DNA from: Oscheius onirici
Lineage: Eukaryota; Nematoda; Chromadorea; Rhabditida; Rhabditidae
Length of the DNA: 64,000 nt
Reading direction: 5' to 3'
Assembly (NCBI GenBank): GCA_932521025.1
Contig: OW051469.1
Coordinates: forward strand, 5,778,398-5,842,397
Below are positions 11,751 to 22,426 of the stretch, piece after piece. The notes beneath the pieces were generated by a model. The model did not search any database. It saw only the letters and a list, made by a program, of their open reading frames with translations, and was not told the origin of the DNA. A program made the position numbers and the translations under genes. How positions within the stretch are numbered: the stretch's first letter is position 1; the number at the start of each line of letters is the position of its first letter.

Positions 11751-14700
11751 ATGTTCTGGCTTCTTCTCTTTTTCTGTGGGACAGTCCTGTCCCAGCAGGA
11801 TCTGTCAGTCAAAGGTTCGTTCTTCTCCTGTCATTCAAAAGTTTCTTCTAAAAAAATTGAAATAGCCTAAGCCTCTTCTCTGCCTCAGTTGACTCTTTCT
11901 ATAAACTTTATTAACTTTTTTATAATCATAATCTTCATTAATCATCCAACAGCTATCCATATCTTTCAACGGACAATAAACGCTAGACGCCTAATGGATT
12001 TCCTCCCTATCAAAACGGCGAAAGAAATCTCACCCCAATTTGATGCCCCCTAAAAGGATTCGATCTTTTGAGACGTGTGATCCCAGTGATTCCAGGAATG
12101 TCATAAATTAAGCTCCTTTATTGGAATTATTTCGCGGCTACTAGAAACCGGCTTAATAAGGCTATCAAAGGCACCCCGATGGGAATTTGGGTGTGAATTT
12201 GGGGAACAGGTTTCGATTAAATGAACATCTTGTATGCTGGTCAGAGACGATTAACTATACATAGCAATTGATATAGAGCTTTTTCAGAACTCCGACCTTG
12301 CTTCGAACGCTACGCCAACCATCGTCTGGTCAATGTTCTGCCTTTTCACAGTGAATGGAAAATGCGTTCAGAAGAACAGTGTCTCCGTTTCTGTGCTCTT
12401 TCTTCGGTAAATCTCTTTTTCATCTCCTCTCCAAATTCCTTTTCAGTCCCGCTGTCGAGCAGTCGTCTACGATTCCGTCCAGCACATTTGTCACTATTTC
12501 CTCGACGGTGGTCTCGATGTCGCTGTCCCTGCTGCCAAAATGATCTATCTTCGTGTTACTAGCAAGCAGTGTCTGGACGAGAAAAGTGAAGTTGCATCTG
12601 AGATTGTGAAATTCACTCCCGAACCAGGGACAGTCATTCCTTCCATGCCCGTCGAACTTGAGCCCATTCCTCATCCAGCACAAGTTCAAAGAGAAGACTC
12701 TCAGGAGACGGGATTCGCCGGATCTTTTGACGTGGATATTCCCCGGGAGAACGAGGTTCAAAGAGACATCAAAGAGTCTGAACAGAGATGGCAATCGTCT
12801 ATGGAGAAATTGGTGAAAAACGACGAAGGAATGGTGTTCAAGAGACCGAAAGTGGGAGAGGAAGTCTCGTCAGAAGTGATGATGGAAAGCAAAAGGGATA
12901 TGAAGACAAAGCTACAGAGGAAATTGGATCTTCTCCAGGAAAAGTTCCCGGACAAGTACGTGGAATATGTAAAGGGAAGTGGGGAAGTTACGACAGCCAA
13001 GCCGACTACAACTACGGAGAAAGTATTCAACATGGTGAGAACTTTTGAGAAGAGAAAAAACTGATGTTTACAGAGGAAGACAGCAAAGGCCATCTCGTTC
13101 AGCAAACAAAAAATCGTACCGAAGAAACTGACTTTCAAGAGCAACGAAATCAGAAGGAAGCCTGTTCGTCCCAGTTTGAAGGTAAGCAACACAACATATG
13201 GGGGCAAGCTTACCAGAAGCTACTGAGCTATACAAAGGGCCGAGAACACAGCTAAAACATGAGCGGGCCATATAAGATAGAATAGACAGAACAAGGAGAA
13301 GGCGTACAGGGCTTTTCCGTCTGCAGCCAAAAGTTGGTGTATCACAATGTAGAGACTTTCGAATTCTTGACAGATATCCGTTATAGCAGCTTCTATCATG
13401 AGGACAATCATCGAATTTCTGAAAATCATTGAATTCGGGAAAGAAAAATAGTTTGTGACTGTTTCACAATGGTGGTTAGTTAGTAGGGTTTTTACACGGT
13501 GAGATGTTTTCAGTTTTTTCCAAAAGGGATTATGTCAAGCTGTGGATTATTATTATGGCGCGTCAGAAGTCGTTTCCCGTAGTACTACAGCTACCCTTCA
13601 AATTGATCGGATCGGTCTGGGATTGTTCCTGGGGGTAATAGACCTCGAAAAAAAAAATTATTGAGAGCTTTTGGGACACTTTGGATTTTGGGATCAAGGG
13701 TTACGGTAGCTATGAAAATCGGACTAAAAACGTATTTTCGCGATAACTTTTTGAGGTTAGGAGATACAAAAAAATGGTCAACTACAAAAAAAATTACCTC
13801 ATCGAGACGCATCTTTCTTTTTTTGAAAAACGTATTTTACTCTTTCATGCAAAAAGTTCGACTCTCCATTTTTCGACAAAATGGTGCAGTGCCTGTGCGT
13901 TAACCACGCTGGAGCGACCAGGGTTCGAGTCCGCCGAGAGGAAATTTTTTTTTCGAGGTCTATTACCCCCAGGAACAATCCCAGACCGATTCGATCAATT
14001 TGAAGGGTAGCTGTAGTACTACGGGAAACGACTTCTGACGCGCCATAATAAAACTGGTTGTTAGAGTAACCTGGTCCCTTCGGATCAGGTCGACATGTTA
14101 CGTTAGCTATATCTTTAAGAGGGAGCAAAATGTCTCTCACGCAACCATTCATACCGTCGTAGCTCTTCTTTCATATCCATAGATTATATTCAGGATGTAT
14201 GCCTGAAAACTGACAGAAACAGTGTTGTGAGCAAGCACTTCTATTGTGGTCGAGAGTTTTTGCGCAAAGGTCGAGAGCACTATCAGTCTTCTCTAACGGC
14301 TCCGAGAGTTTCCAAGTACTTTACCAAACACCGCTATGGATTCAAGGAGTACCCAAGGTGCCGGGAAGACCGAGCATGACGCCATCTTATCGATGGTTGC
14401 TGGCAAGTGACGGATTCACAAGCCGGCTGTCATATTGCAGCCTCTCTTCCAAAACCAAAACCTCCAAAAAATTGTTCGCAATGTCAAAAATACTCTGACA
14501 TGGTAGAATTGACGAAGACGTCCATCTAGAGCTGCAGCACATCGGAGAAGTCTTTTGAAAGCGTAGCAGTTGACAAGTCAATTACAAATACTTGTCAACT
14601 TACTTGTCAAGGTTCTGGCAAGTTTTGACAAGTCAAAATTTAAATCCTAAAAAATGCTTACGAGATCCGTGATTCCCAAGTCGCTTCCGATCCAAGTACT

Positions 14701-16186
14701 AACCGGGCCCGGATCAACATGGTGTGTCCGTAAGCGTTGCTGTGATTTCTTCTACTAATAATATTCCCTCTGTTCACTTTCCTCTGCATGTCTAACTCTA
14801 GAGAAAGTGGTGTCGCCACCGCTTGATTGCGTCAGTCAGGGGAATAGACTAGCTCGGTCATTTACAGAAGCGTCGGTTTTTACCCAGTATCTCAAGGTAC
14901 TAAGGGATTCCGACCATAGCTCGACTATGCGTCGAAACCAAACTTTTTGGATCAGCTTTCTCGGGGTCAACCGGAAGGCAACAAGAACACTTTTTCAGTC
15001 GGTTCCTCTGAAATCTTCCGTCGCCGAAAAAGCTCGTCTCTTCTTGGAATCAGTCAATGGACAGGCTCAGATCAAGACGACCACTCGAAGACCAACTACT
15101 ACCACTGCTGAAAGATACGAACCTACAGGAGACAATGGTAAGAGTCGAGAGAACATCCTAATTAGATTTAAGGCTGCGACGAGGATTTCACGGCCGTCTG
15201 GGTCACTTTCGAGAATAGTCTTGATCGTACCCAGGGATCCATTGACAGTCAGTTGGTCGGCAGCAAAGAAGAGTGTCAAGACATGTGCAACCAGATGGTC
15301 AGTTTATTCTCTTTCACTGGAAATAATCCTTACAGAACTGTCGGTCGTTCTCCTTCTTCGACAAGGAATCACAATGCCAGATCAACAGCAAATCCGATGG
15401 TGTTCACTTGAAAAAGTCTCCCAAAGAGGATTTCAGTGCCTCAACTTCTACCAGATTCTGTTATTCCAGTGAGTTTTACCTTGAAAAGAGTCCAGAACTG
15501 ACATTCACAGAGGAGAAGATCCAGCGATTGAAACGACATCTTTCGAAACAAGATCTTTTGCTTCCATTGACAAATCTAAACGTTCAGAATCCCTGCCAGT
15601 GTTCAACGGCTGCAACAACTTCATCGGATTCCGCGATCTGTCAGTCCAAGTCCAGCCGAGAGAACAGTTTGACGGACTACCGAAGGGACACGCCGGAATG
15701 CAGTACTGTATCGAACTCTGCGTTCTGAGCAGCGAGTACATCTGCAGAGTCTGTTCTTCCAATTGTCTTGATAAATTCTATTTTAGTCTGCATCCTTCCT
15801 CGTTTCCGAGGGTCGTTGTCTCCTCAATTCGGACGATTCTCTCACCAAGCCGGACCTTTTCAAGCCAACTCTTCGCGACGACCACCTCTACTTCGAGAAC
15901 GCCTGTTCCTCTCCTCCGCCTCTAAAAGACCACGGTTTGTTCTATTCTTCGCCTCTTTTCGAGACTTTCCTTCAGAAAAGGACAATCTCTCGGTTGAGAG
16001 AATAGTCGTTCCAAAGGCTTCTCCAATGAAGAGTCTACAGATCAAAAAGCTGAAACCATCGTAAGTTTTATGGAAAAAAAAGTAACTGGGAATTTCAGTG
16101 CACTCAAAGTTACAAGTAAAGGAGACTATAGAATGAGCACAAACGACGAGAGTATCTTTGCCAAATTCTTCTCAAAATTCTTTTAA
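11751..16186 (+). CDS. Secreted protein with three PAN/Apple domains
   Basis: The start at 11751 follows TTCCTTCAG and gives a signal peptide (MFWLLLFFCGTVLSQQ). The first PAN domain begins with CFERYANHRLVNVLPFH, then QCLRFCALSSSRCRAVVYD and ending near SKQCL. The second reads ECQDMCNQMNCRSFSFF...RFCYS. The third reads NGCNNFIGF...YCIELC...YICR...ENAC. The linkers are basic and threonine-rich (TTAKPTTTTEK and TTTRRPTTTTAER), likely O-glycosylated. The C-terminus is ESIFAKFFSKFF. PAN domains mediate protein or carbohydrate contacts in secreted, often cuticle- or apical-matrix-associated nematode proteins. No ZP domain or membrane segment follows. The intron from 13182 to 14998 is swollen by the 1.79-kb composite repeat, yet the flanking exons (ending RPSLK, resuming SVPLKSS) remain in phase, so the gene appears intact. 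Confidence 0.8.
13550..14051. mobile_element. Foldback MITE with about 108-bp inverted repeats
   Basis: The left arm begins TTATTATGGCGCGTCAG and the right arm ends with its complement at 14051. The arms match over about 108 bp with a single visible mismatch (GATCGGATCGG against GATCGAATCGG), then A- or T-runs. The interior of about 290 bp holds a tRNA-like segment beside the right arm. The same element is present in copy 2 at 48174-48675. No transposase is encoded. Confidence 0.85.
13883..13941 (+). other. tRNA-like (degenerate) segment
   Basis: It contains a good B-box (GGTTCGAGTCC) and an A-box-like GGTGCAGTGCC about 30 nt earlier, with an anticodon-loop-like TTAACCA between GCG and CGC. 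The T-stem and acceptor stem do not pair well. I read it as a tRNA-derived relic, perhaps Val-like (AAC), not a working tRNA gene. A poly-T run follows. Confidence 0.45.
14656..14735 (-). rRNA. Truncated 5S-rRNA-like sequence, copy 1
   Basis: Read on the minus strand it starts GCTTACGGACACACCA and ends CGGATCTCGTAAGC, then T6. The 3' half keeps the 5S internal control block (GTTAGTACTTGGATCGGAAG, then CGACTTGGGAATCACGG). About 36-40 nt of the middle of a normal 119-120-nt 5S rRNA, including box A, is missing. The terminal helix can still form. Probably a 5S pseudogene or 5S-derived element. Confidence 0.75.
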
Positions 16187-16257
16187 AATGACACAACGAG
16201 GTTCCTAATAATAATAATGTACATAAACCGTATTTTTACTCGTATTCTTCGTGTAAA

Positions 16258-19200
16258 TTAGGTGTCTTGTTGACGGAAATCGAAGGAGGACAGGAGGGCC
16301 ACTTGATCAGAATGATGACCCAACGCGCCATAGAGTTGAGTCGCTGATGAGGAGAGCAGCTCTTTCAGATTCTTCATCTGGAAATTGATGGTTATTTTCG
16401 TCGTTTTGAATCAGTCTAGCAGACTATTTCACTCATATACACGACTCAAATTTCATAAACTGACCTTTCCCGAGATCATCATTCGTTCTACGTCACCACG
16501 AGCCATTCCGAACAGATGCTGGGCTAAATGTCGTAAAATGACCGGATTTGCCTTTCGACTCTTGTTCGTGTCCTCTTCTGTCGACTGGAGAACTTCGTCT
16601 GCTTTCAGAGATATGGCTTTTTCGACATCTGGATTCCTCTGGCCCATCTGAATAGCTAATTACAAGGAAAAGGGAGCAAAAACCTTGAGTTCTGAAAAGA
16701 ATTCGGCGCTGGTTAAGGGACTTTGTGACCAGACAATCTTCAGACGGGGATAACTTCGAATCAGCTGGCAGAAGAGGGCTCGAATCTCTCTACAATGTCG
16801 GCTCAGTTCGCCTTGAAACGGTCCGCCATTGACTTTTTTCGAGTCGAATTTTTTGCTCGATTCAATGAGTAGCACGCTGTTTGCGTAGTGACGAAGCATC
16901 TAAACGTCATTTTGCAAAATGGTCAGATTACAAATGACAGCACCTGTTCACTTTGTTTGAGCACACGACCGGACTGCAGAGACTGATAAAGGTCATCGAG
17001 TGCTTTTCTCTCGATCGCGATTCCAGGAGAGAGTACGTAGTCGCCGACTTCGAGAGTCACCGGCTCCACATCGACGCCGTTCTTGTAAAGGACTGTCGGC
17101 AGCTCGCTGTTAAATTCGCGCACATCCACTACTACCTGAAAACATATTTTTATTCAATAAGCAAGAAAACCGAACCATTGGTGTTCGGACTTCTTCCGGC
17201 TGCAATCCACCGCCGTCTCGAGAGCTCACAGTCATCGGCGGAGGCTCTTCTCGCGCCACATCGTACGTCCTCGGAATAAGAAGATTCTAAATTTTCTTTA
17301 TAAAAACTTGTAAATGAATGAAAACGAACGGCTTTTTCTCGCACAATCGCCTCGAAAGCCTTGGTCTCGTTGTTTATCATGGTTAGATATCTCTGCTCTT
17401 CTGTCGATTCCACATACATCAGCTGATGAACCACCAGGTTTATGTTCGGATTGCATGCACTGTACACCTGAATTCTAATGCTCATTTGAATAAAATTCTA
17501 GAAATACCTCGACAGTTCGAATAGTAGCCACATCAGAATTGTAGAAGACGATCACATTGGGCTTCTTGTCGTTCAGATACCGCAGTGTGTTGTATTTCTC
17601 TCCGACGGGCTGAACTACGAGCTGGACATTTGCAAATTCTCTGATTTTCTTCGGCCCGTCTCTTTGCTGTATTTCTTGGATATCATCGTCGTCGATCAGC
17701 TCTTCTTTCGGCTCCACTGGAGCAGCCTGAAATGAATCAGTTAAAGTTTTCTCTTTTTGGTAAATCTGACGTGTGTAGTCACAGTACCCTATCAAAACGT
17801 CATTTTTGATATCAGAAGGACCTCCTGATACATTTATAGCTTCTGAGATTGACCTCTTATCGGTTCCAGGCCGCTTTTCCCACAGCATCGCGTCCATCTT
17901 TATTAGTTGCAATAAAAGGTGCAGATCAATAAGACGGAGTCTCGTCTGGCTGCTCAGCCATTTTTAGGATTCATTTAGGCACACGCGCGCTTTTGACCCC
18001 GTCTCGTCCTTTGTTGGAGCCTTTGACAGCCATTCTTCATTCCTGAATGGCATCATTTCTTTTATTTATTCTGTTGAATTCTCGTCTAGACAGGGTTTTC
18101 CAACTGGGCGTTATGCTACTAACGTAAACTCTTGTCTGTGTTTATCGTCTCATGTTACGCGCATATAAATCTTATCAAGAGTGTGACATCCAACACTTTT
18201 ATTCTCTTTATCGAGACTTTTGAACTCTTGATCTCTACAGTTCTTTTTCAGGTAATAAAATGAACGGTCACTCTAATGGTCATGCCAACGGTAACTCCAA
18301 TGGCCACGCGACCCATTATCAAGCCCCGAGGGTTAGTAAAGACTTTTTTTTCAAAGCTTAGACTAAAAATTTAGTTGATTGTTGACTCTCCTCATGTCAA
18401 GACGGAAGAGAATAGCCTTATTTCGACCTACTCTTATCGCAAGAATCATCTGGAAAAGACAGCTTCGGGAATCAAAGTGACTCCCAAAGAGCACAAGTAC
18501 ACTTTCAAGACTCAGCTTCAACCCAAGAAGACTGGTAAGTCAATGTTTGTTTAGGAAAACGAAGGGATTTAGGAGTTCTGTTGGTCGGAATGGGTGGAAA
18601 CAATGGGTCGACATCGATCGGAGCCATCATCGCCAACAAGAAGAACATGAGCTGGCGCACAAAGGACGGAGTCCAAACTGCCAACTACTTTGGGTAAGAA
18701 ATCAAAATAAAAAAAACATTTGAAATAGGTCCGTTACTCAAACCTCAACCGTTCATCTCGGTTATGATGGCGAAGAACAAGTTCACGTCCCGTTCTCGTC
18801 GCTTGTCCCCATTATTACGCCGAATGATCTCGTCATTGACGGCTGGGACATCAACAATGCCAATCTCTACGAGGCTATGGTCCGCGCCCGTGTCTTCGAG
18901 CCAGAACTCCAGGAAAAGCTCCGTCCTTACATGGAAGGCATCGTTCCGAAGCCGTCCATCTATTATCCCGATTTCATCGCCAGCAATCAGGGAGACAGAG
19001 CCAACAACCTGATCCCGGGAAACAGCAAAAAGGAACACTTGGAGCACATCCGACAGGATATCCGTCGTTTCAAGGAGGACAATTCTTTGGGTGAGTTGAG
19101 AGATGTTATTGGAAAGAATTGAATTCTTTAGAATGTGTGATTGTGCTCTGGACTGCCAACACCGAGAGATACACCGATGTGGCTGAGGGATTGAACATGA

Positions 19201-22081
19201 CCGCCGACCAGATCCTTCACTCGATCAATCAGAATGTTGAGGAAGTGTCTCCATCGAACATTTTCGCCGTCGCTTCCATTCTCGAAGGCGCTCATTACAT
19301 CAACGGTTCGCCGCAGAACACTCTCGTTCCGGGAATCATCCAATTGGCTCAGCAGCAGGGAGTTTTCGTCGGAGGAGACGACTTCAAGTCGGGACAGACC
19401 AAGATCAAGTCGGCTCTCGTTGATTTTTTGGTCAGCAGTGGTCTCAAGCCGGAGTCCATTGTCTCCTACAATCATCTGGGAAACAACGACGGAAAGAACC
19501 TTGCCGAAGCCAGACAGTTCCGTTCCAAGGTGAGTAAAACAAACGTTCAATCTCATGCGAAATTGTAGGAAATCTCCAAGTCTTCTGTGGTCGACGATAT
19601 GGTCCAGGCCAATAAGATTCTTTATCCGACTGCCAAGAATCCCGATCATTGCATTGTCATCAAGTACGTCCCCTTTGTCGGAGATTCCAAGAGGGCCATG
19701 GATGAGTACATCTGCAGGTATTTTGTCCTCTCGAACAAGAAGAAGAGTACTAATTTCAGCATCTTCATGGGCGGCCGTCAGACCTTCGTCATCCACAACA
19801 CTTGTGAAGATTCCCTTCTTGCTTCTCCTCTGATCTACGACCTCGTTATTCTCACCGAGTTGGCCAGTCGAATCCGTTACACTTCCGAGGAGGAAGGCAG
19901 CTGGAAGAGCTTCCACGAGGTTCTTTCCGTCCTCTCGCTTCTCTTGAAAGCACCGGTTGTGCCCGAAGGAACTCCCATCAGCAACGCCTTCATGCGTCAA
20001 TTCGCCTCTCTGACCAAACTGCTGACCGTTCTGGCTGGAATCGGCAGTGACAGTGACATGCAGCTCGAGTTCTTCACCCAGCTGCCCAAGAGCGCATAAT
20101 AAGTTTTTTTTCTCATTTACCCTCTCCTCTTGTTGAATTGTTCGTCTTTTTTAGTCGAGAATAAAGCAAAACAAACCTGTGTCTCTCTCTTCTTGTATTT
20201 CAGAATACCGAATTGACTGATTCGCGTCTGTTTCAGCGAACTTGACTGCATCATCAGATCTTCGGCAAACTTTCTCCTCTTTCTCGCAGCTCTTGCGACC
20301 TCCTTCTGATCTTTTTGTAGTCCTGTTTTGAGTTCTCCTCTCGTTTCGGCCGACTAAAATGACATTTTGATGTGCGAGAATAATTCTACCAAGTTGGCTC
20401 GCATGTACATCGAGACGTTGTCGGCTGGCCACATCTGGGTCCTTTCCGGCTCCCGTCCGACCTCGGAAATGTATCGTTTGGCCAGCCATTCGACAAATTT
20501 CGGCCCATTGCGAATCAGATCGGCTACTTGGCGACACGTCTGTTCGTTCGAGACGAAGACAAGAACTGACGGTCCGTTGGGACCGAGTTCCTCCTCGGAA
20601 ACCTTCATTTCTTTGATTTCTTCCAGCACATCTGATAGAATTCGCCATTTTGGAGGAGCTAAACTTGTTTTTATGCGAACATGAGACAAAGCTACCTTGA
20701 AAAGTTTTGGCTTTGCACAGATCCTCGATATCGGCTACAAGACGACCAGCAGTTGGAGTGACAAGCCATCCACTGCTCTTTTCCAACATCTAAACATAAA
20801 TTGATTGAAATTTTGAAAACGGTTACCTCTTTGTCGTTTTGGAAAGTGTTCAGTTTGTGAAGAAGACTCGCTGGATCTAAGTCTTGAGCCACACGAAGCA
20901 GATCGCGTAGAATTTCCAGATCTGAGAGGAGCCGTTTTTGTTTGTCTGACAGATATGATCTGTAACCGGCTTGTTAGTCACATGTTAGTTGGAAAAATAC
21001 TTTTTCTCGAGGAGCTGTTTTTCTATTGTGGTCGTCATGAAGGCGAAGATTCCGTCAGATATGCCGTCATCTGCGGGAAGCTTAATTGAAATCTTACTAG
21101 GAAAACGAGGCAAAACTTACAACTTCACTAGTCGAGACCTGTTTCAGCTCGCGAAGACAAACCCGTATGATATCGTAGATTGTCGAATGAATTCTGCGGA
21201 CTGTTTGTGGCAGATGGACGCTCCATTCGGTGATAGCTTGCTGAATTTTTTTCTACACGGACAGTTGCTGAAAATGTACCTGATCAAGAGATTCTCGGAC
21301 CAGTTCATGAAATCGGGGAAGAATGACAGCTTTCTTCACGTAGAGACGGTCGATTAGACGCTGTAGCTGACCGAGAGAACTACACTGCGTCGGAAAATCT
21401 GTGAAAGCCTGAAAACCGCTTTTTCTATGTTTAAAAAAGGCTGTACCTTGACGAAGCCACCTTTTTTCTTCTCCCGAAAAAGCCTCAAAATGAACGAGTC
21501 TTGGAAAGTGTTCAGAACTCTGCAAATATCTTTCTAGCACAAATGATCTAAAGAAACCGACTGATGGGCCCTCCAAACGAGAATCCCAGCCACATGTTTT
21601 ACTGGTATACGCGAAGTTAATAAATCCATGAGCAGAATTCGAGAAGTAATGAACTGTACTCCGCCTTCCAGATATATTGCTTCTCTAAAGTTTATTCTAA
21701 CACAGAAACTCTTTAAATTACCTGTCTTTGACGGAAACGTCGTAATTAATCAACTTTGGCTGGCACGGAATGTCGTTTTCCTTCAATTTCGACAGAAAAT
21801 AGGCCTCGTCGTGTTCATTGGTGTTGATGACGAGAAAGAGCAGCTTCTGGTCGGAGTACATGATCAGATGGTTCAGAAAGAGACGTTCTAGGCCAAGGCC
21901 TCTAAAAATTGTTGAATAAAAAGACTAAAATGAATAAAAACCTGGCAGTAATGAAAAGGACATCGTCGGCCATCGTCTCGAGAAGGATCCGCTGCTCGTA
22001 TGGCAGTAATTCGACGTCTCCGTCGCCAATATACTCGTCATCGGGCTCTTCTTTTACTTCGACTGGATCGTCAGTCGACAT
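16258..22081 (-). CDS. xpf-1: XPF/ERCC4 family DNA repair endonuclease
   Basis: XPF pairs with ERCC1 and cuts 5' of bulky DNA lesions in nucleotide excision and crosslink repair. The start at 22081 ([17 protein letters not shown]...) leads into the helicase-like N-terminal half ([39 protein letters not shown]) and a middle block ([17 protein letters not shown]). The nuclease half lies after a 2,450-nt intron (17727-20176): [39 protein letters not shown], then the ERCC4 core [15 protein letters not shown]...[18 protein letters not shown]. The key GDY and ERKA residues are kept. A helix-hairpin-helix-like C-terminal region ends at TAA 16258-16260. The inositol synthase gene is nested on the opposite strand in the large intron. 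An in-frame ATG at 17897 could begin a nuclease-only product. Confidence 0.88.
18160..18170 (+). promoter_or_regulatory. TATA-like element upstream of INO1
   Basis: GCATATAAATC lies about 95 nt before the INO1 ATG and is followed by TTATCA (a GATA-type site in reverse). TTCTTTTTCAG at 18242-18251, nine bases before the ATG, is a probable trans-splice acceptor. Confidence 0.4.
18260..20099 (+). CDS. inos-1: Inositol-3-phosphate synthase (MIPS), nested in XPF
   Basis: The enzyme converts glucose-6-phosphate to myo-inositol-3-phosphate with NAD+ as cofactor, the committed step of inositol synthesis. The start at 18260 gives [11 protein letters not shown] and a serine/asparagine-rich head. Seven or so exons separated by 40-60-nt introns encode the family blocks: [20 protein letters not shown] (NAD-binding glycine loop), [37 protein letters not shown], and [15 protein letters not shown]. 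The end is FTQLPKSA before TAA 20097-20099. The length of about 525 residues is standard and all catalytic blocks are present. The gene lies wholly inside an XPF intron on the other strand. Its AATAAA at 20160-20165 is only about 12 bp from the next XPF exon, so the two transcripts probably overlap. Confidence 0.95.
20160..20165 (+). terminator. Polyadenylation signal of INO1
   Basis: AATAAA about 60 nt after the INO1 stop. Cleavage 10-20 nt downstream would fall in the XPF exon that ends at 20177 on the other strand. Confidence 0.7.
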
Positions 22082-22426
22082 CTGCAAAAATTGGTATAGA
22101 AAATCAGAAGTTAATTGAAGAGAATAAAAGAATTTCAAAATCGGAAGAAGTTAAACTGCTCCACTGCGAATAATTGTTTCCACTTCAACACTGTCCATCC
22201 ACAGAATATTTCTGCACAATGTACTGCTCTACGACGGCTAACATGTTTATGCTGAACGATTTTGCGATGATGGAATTGTACGTAATTTATCGTGAAAAAG
22301 TACGCAGCCAGGCACGAATTCTGAATGAAGTTGTCCAATAAAGCTCTGGCAATGAGAAGACTTTCATTTCACACGAAATGATATGGGGAAATTTTTACAA
22401 TTTGAGAAGCGGGGAAAGGAGCAAGA

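Larger units (their letters stand above)
13198..14988 (+). repeat. 1,791-bp composite repeat, copy 1
   Basis: This segment is present again in inverted orientation at 47237-49027 with exactly the same length. Position p here corresponds to 62225 minus p there. By eye the copies differ only at a couple of bases near one edge. No inverted repeats mark its outer ends and no clear target duplication was found. It carries a foldback element (13550-14051), a tRNA-like segment and a truncated 5S-rRNA-like sequence. It sits inside an intron of the PAN-domain gene. Confidence 0.9.

Noticed and set aside
14807-15472. Open frame spanning the end of composite copy 1 and the PAN gene
   Set aside because: It fuses repeat sequence with PAN exons in a wrong frame. 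The acceptor at 14998 restores the proper PAN frame.
19128-20000. Minus-strand frame of 290 codons
   Set aside because: It is the antisense of well-conserved INO1 exons and has no similarity or splice logic of its own.
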